Shown here in pieces: positions 5,707-6,339 of a stretch of DNA of 6,339 bases. The position numbers and the translations under genes were made by a program. Positions within the stretch are counted from its first letter, which is position 1. Every line of letters starts with the position of its first letter. The notes below the pieces were generated by a model. The model was not told the origin of the DNA. It did no database searches and was given only the letters and a program-made list of their open reading frames with translations. The stretch comes from Phycisphaerales bacterium (lineage in GTDB: Bacteria; Planctomycetota; Phycisphaerae; Sedimentisphaerales; Anaerobacaceae): the NCBI GenBank assembly GCA_003533825.1, contig DQCG01000319.1, forward strand, positions 1-6,339, written 5' to 3'.

Positions 5707-5715
5707 AATATACCA
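5707..5715 (-). promoter_or_regulatory. Possible extended -10 promoter element for the MNT-HEPN-MNT operon
   Basis: On the minus strand TGGTATATT reads as an extended -10 (TGN followed by TATATT, 5707-5712). No good -35 box lies at 16-18 bases; TTGTTG (5734-5739) is 21 bases away. Initiation near 5700 would leave a leader of about 60 bases. The alternative is read-through from aroE, whose stop is 114 bp upstream of the first MNT start, with no clear terminator in between. Confidence 0.3.
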
Positions 5716-5754
5716 ATAATCACTATCGAAGAGCAACAATTAAATATGTTCAGC

Positions 5755-6339
5755 TTATTCCACCTCTAACGAATCGCAGACGACTTTTCGCATGAGTTCC
5801 GGATTGCCGTTAGTGTTGGTGAAGAGTTTGAATTGTGCCATTGCCTGGTTGACGAACATTGAGATGCCGTCGATGGTTTTCATTCTTTTCTTTTTGGCCT
5901 CTTTGAGCAGCAGGGTCCGGGCGGGATTGTACACAGTATCGAAGACCGCCATCCCTCTCTTAAGGGATTCTTTCGGCACCGGCGCAGCCTCGACGTTGGG
6001 GTGCATGCCGATGCTGGTGCAGTTTATCAGCAATTTTGCATCTAAATTCTTTAAATCGTCCAACGGAGCGAACTCGCAGTCAAACTCGGCGGCGAGCTTT
6101 TGGCCCCTCTCGATGGTCCGGTTGTAAATCCTGATATTAGCCCCGGCGTCATTAAGTCCGGCCACGATGGCCCGTGCCACGCCGCCGGCGCCGACAACGG
6201 CAACCGGCAGGTCCTTCAGCTTGGCTCTTGAAATTTTCATCCCTTTGGTAATAGCATCCAGGGCGCCGGCGTAGTCGGTATTGTAGGCTTCCAGCTTGCC
6301 ATCCGGGCCGACGAGCAGGGTATTGGCCGCCCCGATCTT
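5755..6339 (-). CDS. aroE: Shikimate dehydrogenase, C-terminal 194 residues (5' end beyond window)
   Basis: Shikimate dehydrogenase reduces 3-dehydroshikimate to shikimate with NADPH in aromatic amino acid synthesis, in the cytoplasm. The frame stays open from the stop at 5755 to the right edge, so the ATG at 6240 is internal. Numbering from the edge, IGAANT (2-7) and YNTD (19-22, with catalytic Asp at 22) bind shikimate. GAGGVARA (50-57) is the dinucleotide-binding glycine loop, NRT (73-75) carries the NADP-specific arginine, and INCTSIGMHP, FDTVYNPARTLLL and GISMFVNQA complete the family pattern. The catalytic lysine region is off the window. In some planctomycetes and chlamydiae aroE is fused behind 3-dehydroquinate dehydratase; this cannot be decided here. 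A 300-base sample is about 57% GC, higher than the MNT/HEPN genes next to it. Confidence 0.95.
   Translation of the reverse strand, partial: KIGAANTLLVGPDGKLEAYNTDYAGALDAITKGMKISRAKLKDLPVAVVGAGGVARAIVAGLNDAGANIRIYNRTIERGQKLAAEFDCEFAPLDDLKNLDAKLLINCTSIGMHPNVEAAPVPKESLKRGMAVFDTVYNPARTLLLKEAKKKRMKTIDGISMFVNQAMAQFKLFTNTNGNPELMRKVVCDSLEVE

Noticed and set aside
5755..6240. AroE as a complete gene starting at 6240
   Set aside because: The frame continues to the window edge and encodes conserved AroE motifs IGAANT and YNTD upstream of that ATG.
1..6339. CRISPR array, tRNA, rRNA or transposase gene
   Set aside because: Reading both strands I saw no spaced direct repeats, cloverleaf, rRNA-like sequence or transposase motif.

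Overview
The window looks like chromosomal DNA of a planctomycete, most likely class Phycisphaerae. The main reason is the density of prepilin-type proteins carrying the H-X9-DG signature: two in tandem, plus a third copy of the module fused inside a large secreted protein. These families are typical of Planctomycetota and related phyla. This is an inference from protein style; there is no rRNA or phylogenetic marker except a partial aroE.

Layout. Bases 32-1809 (+ strand) hold two adjacent type II secretion/pseudopilin-like genes 17 bp apart. Bases 1810-1951 are a convergent intergenic region with a strong hairpin. Bases 1952-4144 (- strand) hold one large Sec-exported protein whose C-terminal 150 residues resemble the pseudopilin body without its membrane-targeting N terminus. 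It has a clear Shine-Dalgarno sequence, a sigma70-type promoter with 17-bp spacing, and a perfect 16-bp palindrome over the predicted transcription start. Bases 4145-4579 are non-coding, with a complex of nested inverted repeats (about 4386-4506) that looks like a dispersed palindromic element.

Bases 4580-5640 (- strand) hold the accessory module: nucleotidyltransferase (MNT), then a possible 23-residue ORF, then a HEPN protein, then a second and different MNT. Transcription runs from high to low coordinates. HEPN and the second MNT overlap by 22 bp, and both start within a nearly identical 15-base sequence. By hand count over 300-base samples, the HEPN gene is about 44% GC, against about 57% for aroE and about 58% for part of the secreted-protein gene, so the module may be acquired. 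Paired HEPN/MNT genes are known as toxin-antitoxin systems in which the MNT partner can nucleotidylate the HEPN RNase. One HEPN flanked by two MNT proteins is the most unusual system in this window.

Bases 5755-6339 (- strand) hold the C-terminal 194 residues of shikimate dehydrogenase (AroE), running off the right edge. It is an ordinary housekeeping gene that anchors the accessory module in the chromosome.
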